This document shows, piece after piece, positions 63,437 through 64,000 of a stretch of DNA of 64,000 nucleotides. The notes under the pieces are model-generated. The model did no database searches and was not told where the DNA came from. It saw nothing but the letters and a program-made list of their open reading frames with translations. The first letter of the stretch is position 1. Every line of letters begins with the position of its first letter. The translations under genes and the position numbers were made by a program. The stretch is from Antedon mediterranea (taxonomy: Eukaryota > Echinodermata > Crinoidea > Comatulida > Antedonidae): the NCBI RefSeq assembly GCF_964355755.1, contig NC_092670.1:15067201-15131200 (forward strand), read 5' to 3'.

Positions 63437-64000
63437 CTATTAATAGATAAAGATACATTGTTACTTTTTGTGATTTAAGTTATCTTTTTCACTCTTTTTT
63501 TTGCAGGCAGAAAAAGTTGAATAAAATGGACATTGTCAAAGTAGCAAATTAATCAAGGCGAAGTAGGGCTGGTAATACGATTGCTTAAGTTTTTATTATT
63601 GTTGAATAAAAAAGAAATCAGTACAGTATTACCAATTTGCAGGGCCAAAAGGCAGAAATTGTATAAAAGGAGGGGTTCTTTTCCCCCGCAAAACGGCAAA
63701 GTGCAAGCCTAAGAGACTGAAGAAAAGTTAGTTTTACACTTAGCATAGTAGATGAAAATAATTGTCCTGCTGGTTAGGTAGATTTTACTAAAAAATGTTA
63801 ATGGGTTAGACTTATCTACAAGCAATTTCGCTGCTGTTCTCTAGATTGAAAGGGACACAAAATGGACTTCTTTTGATTACAGGCTCGATAGCTAGTTTTC
63901 TGAATTGAAGTTCAATAACAAAAATTACATTTATAAAATTCGGACATTGAGGAAGTTTTCACTTTAAAAAAAAAATAGTATTATCTTTCCTCTCAATCCA
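63437..64000. other. Intron (5' side), nothing recognised
   Basis: The start of the intron upstream of exon 1 of the visible chain. There is no splice-bounded coding stretch on either strand, so the gene's next exon lies beyond the window. Confidence 0.5.

Noticed and set aside
61487-62013. CRISPR-like array
   Set aside because: The repeats are contiguous degenerate 23-bp minisatellite units without unique spacers, in a eukaryotic intron. The same applies to the array at 18,100-18,340.
62026-62121. Functional tRNA gene
   Set aside because: Only A- and B-box-like motifs are present, no cloverleaf can be drawn, and the unit continues into a SINE body and LINE-like tail.

Overview
The window is animal nuclear DNA. 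It is AT-rich, its genes have many introns with GT..AG splice sites, it carries extracellular-matrix domains (TIL, VWC, LDLa, kringle, discoidin-like), and its introns hold non-LTR retrotransposon pieces, SINEs, MITEs and minisatellites. An invertebrate, perhaps an echinoderm or another marine deuterostome, fits best. The species cannot be fixed from the sequence alone.

Almost everything that looks selected belongs to one giant gene on the minus strand. It enters at the right edge and leaves at the left edge, so neither its start nor its stop is here. I could join 70 exons, from 63,436 down to 1, with GT/AG borders and compatible phases. They give about 4,839 codons of one open frame with no stop or frameshift. 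The one uncertain join is at 23,290-23,474. The product should be a secreted, heavily O-glycosylated, cysteine-rich mucin-like protein. It recalls gel-forming mucins, hemocytin and SCO-spondin in its parts but not in its order. No VWD, C8, TSP1 or CTCK domain was seen in this window.

Layout, 5' to 3' of the gene (right to left). (1) 63.4-53.1 kb: VWC, LDLa-like and TIL modules joined by short Thr/Pro/Ser linkers. (2) 51.2-34.1 kb: six two-exon discoidin-like (F5/8 type C, galactose-binding-like) domains, each followed by a mucin-type PTS exon. Several PTS exons are tandem arrays with units of 15, 18, 21 or 33 bp. (3) 32.1-28.3 kb: tiny PTS exons, a 24-bp-unit PTS exon and one complete kringle exon. 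(4) 27.8-26.3 kb: a seventh discoidin-like domain. (5) 25.8-1 kb: repeated TIL-VWC modules, one LDLa and further PTS exons, ending at the left edge in a 30-bp-unit PTS array. Every module is bounded by phase-1 introns, so modules can be duplicated, lost or skipped without breaking the frame.

The introns are crowded with mobile DNA. It includes four LINE regions (4.9-5.7, 13.0-14.5, 32.6-33.9 and 47.3-48.1 kb), an L2-like 3' end at 49.5 kb, a 5S-rRNA-derived SINE (55.0 kb) and a tRNA-type SINE (62.0/63.1 kb). Two MITE families recur across the window. A nested fold-back locus (16.7-18.7 kb) has clean target-site duplications. Two unrelated 36-bp perfect hairpins are each flanked by a 7-bp direct repeat. 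One MITE appears to supply the 5' splice site of a mucin exon.
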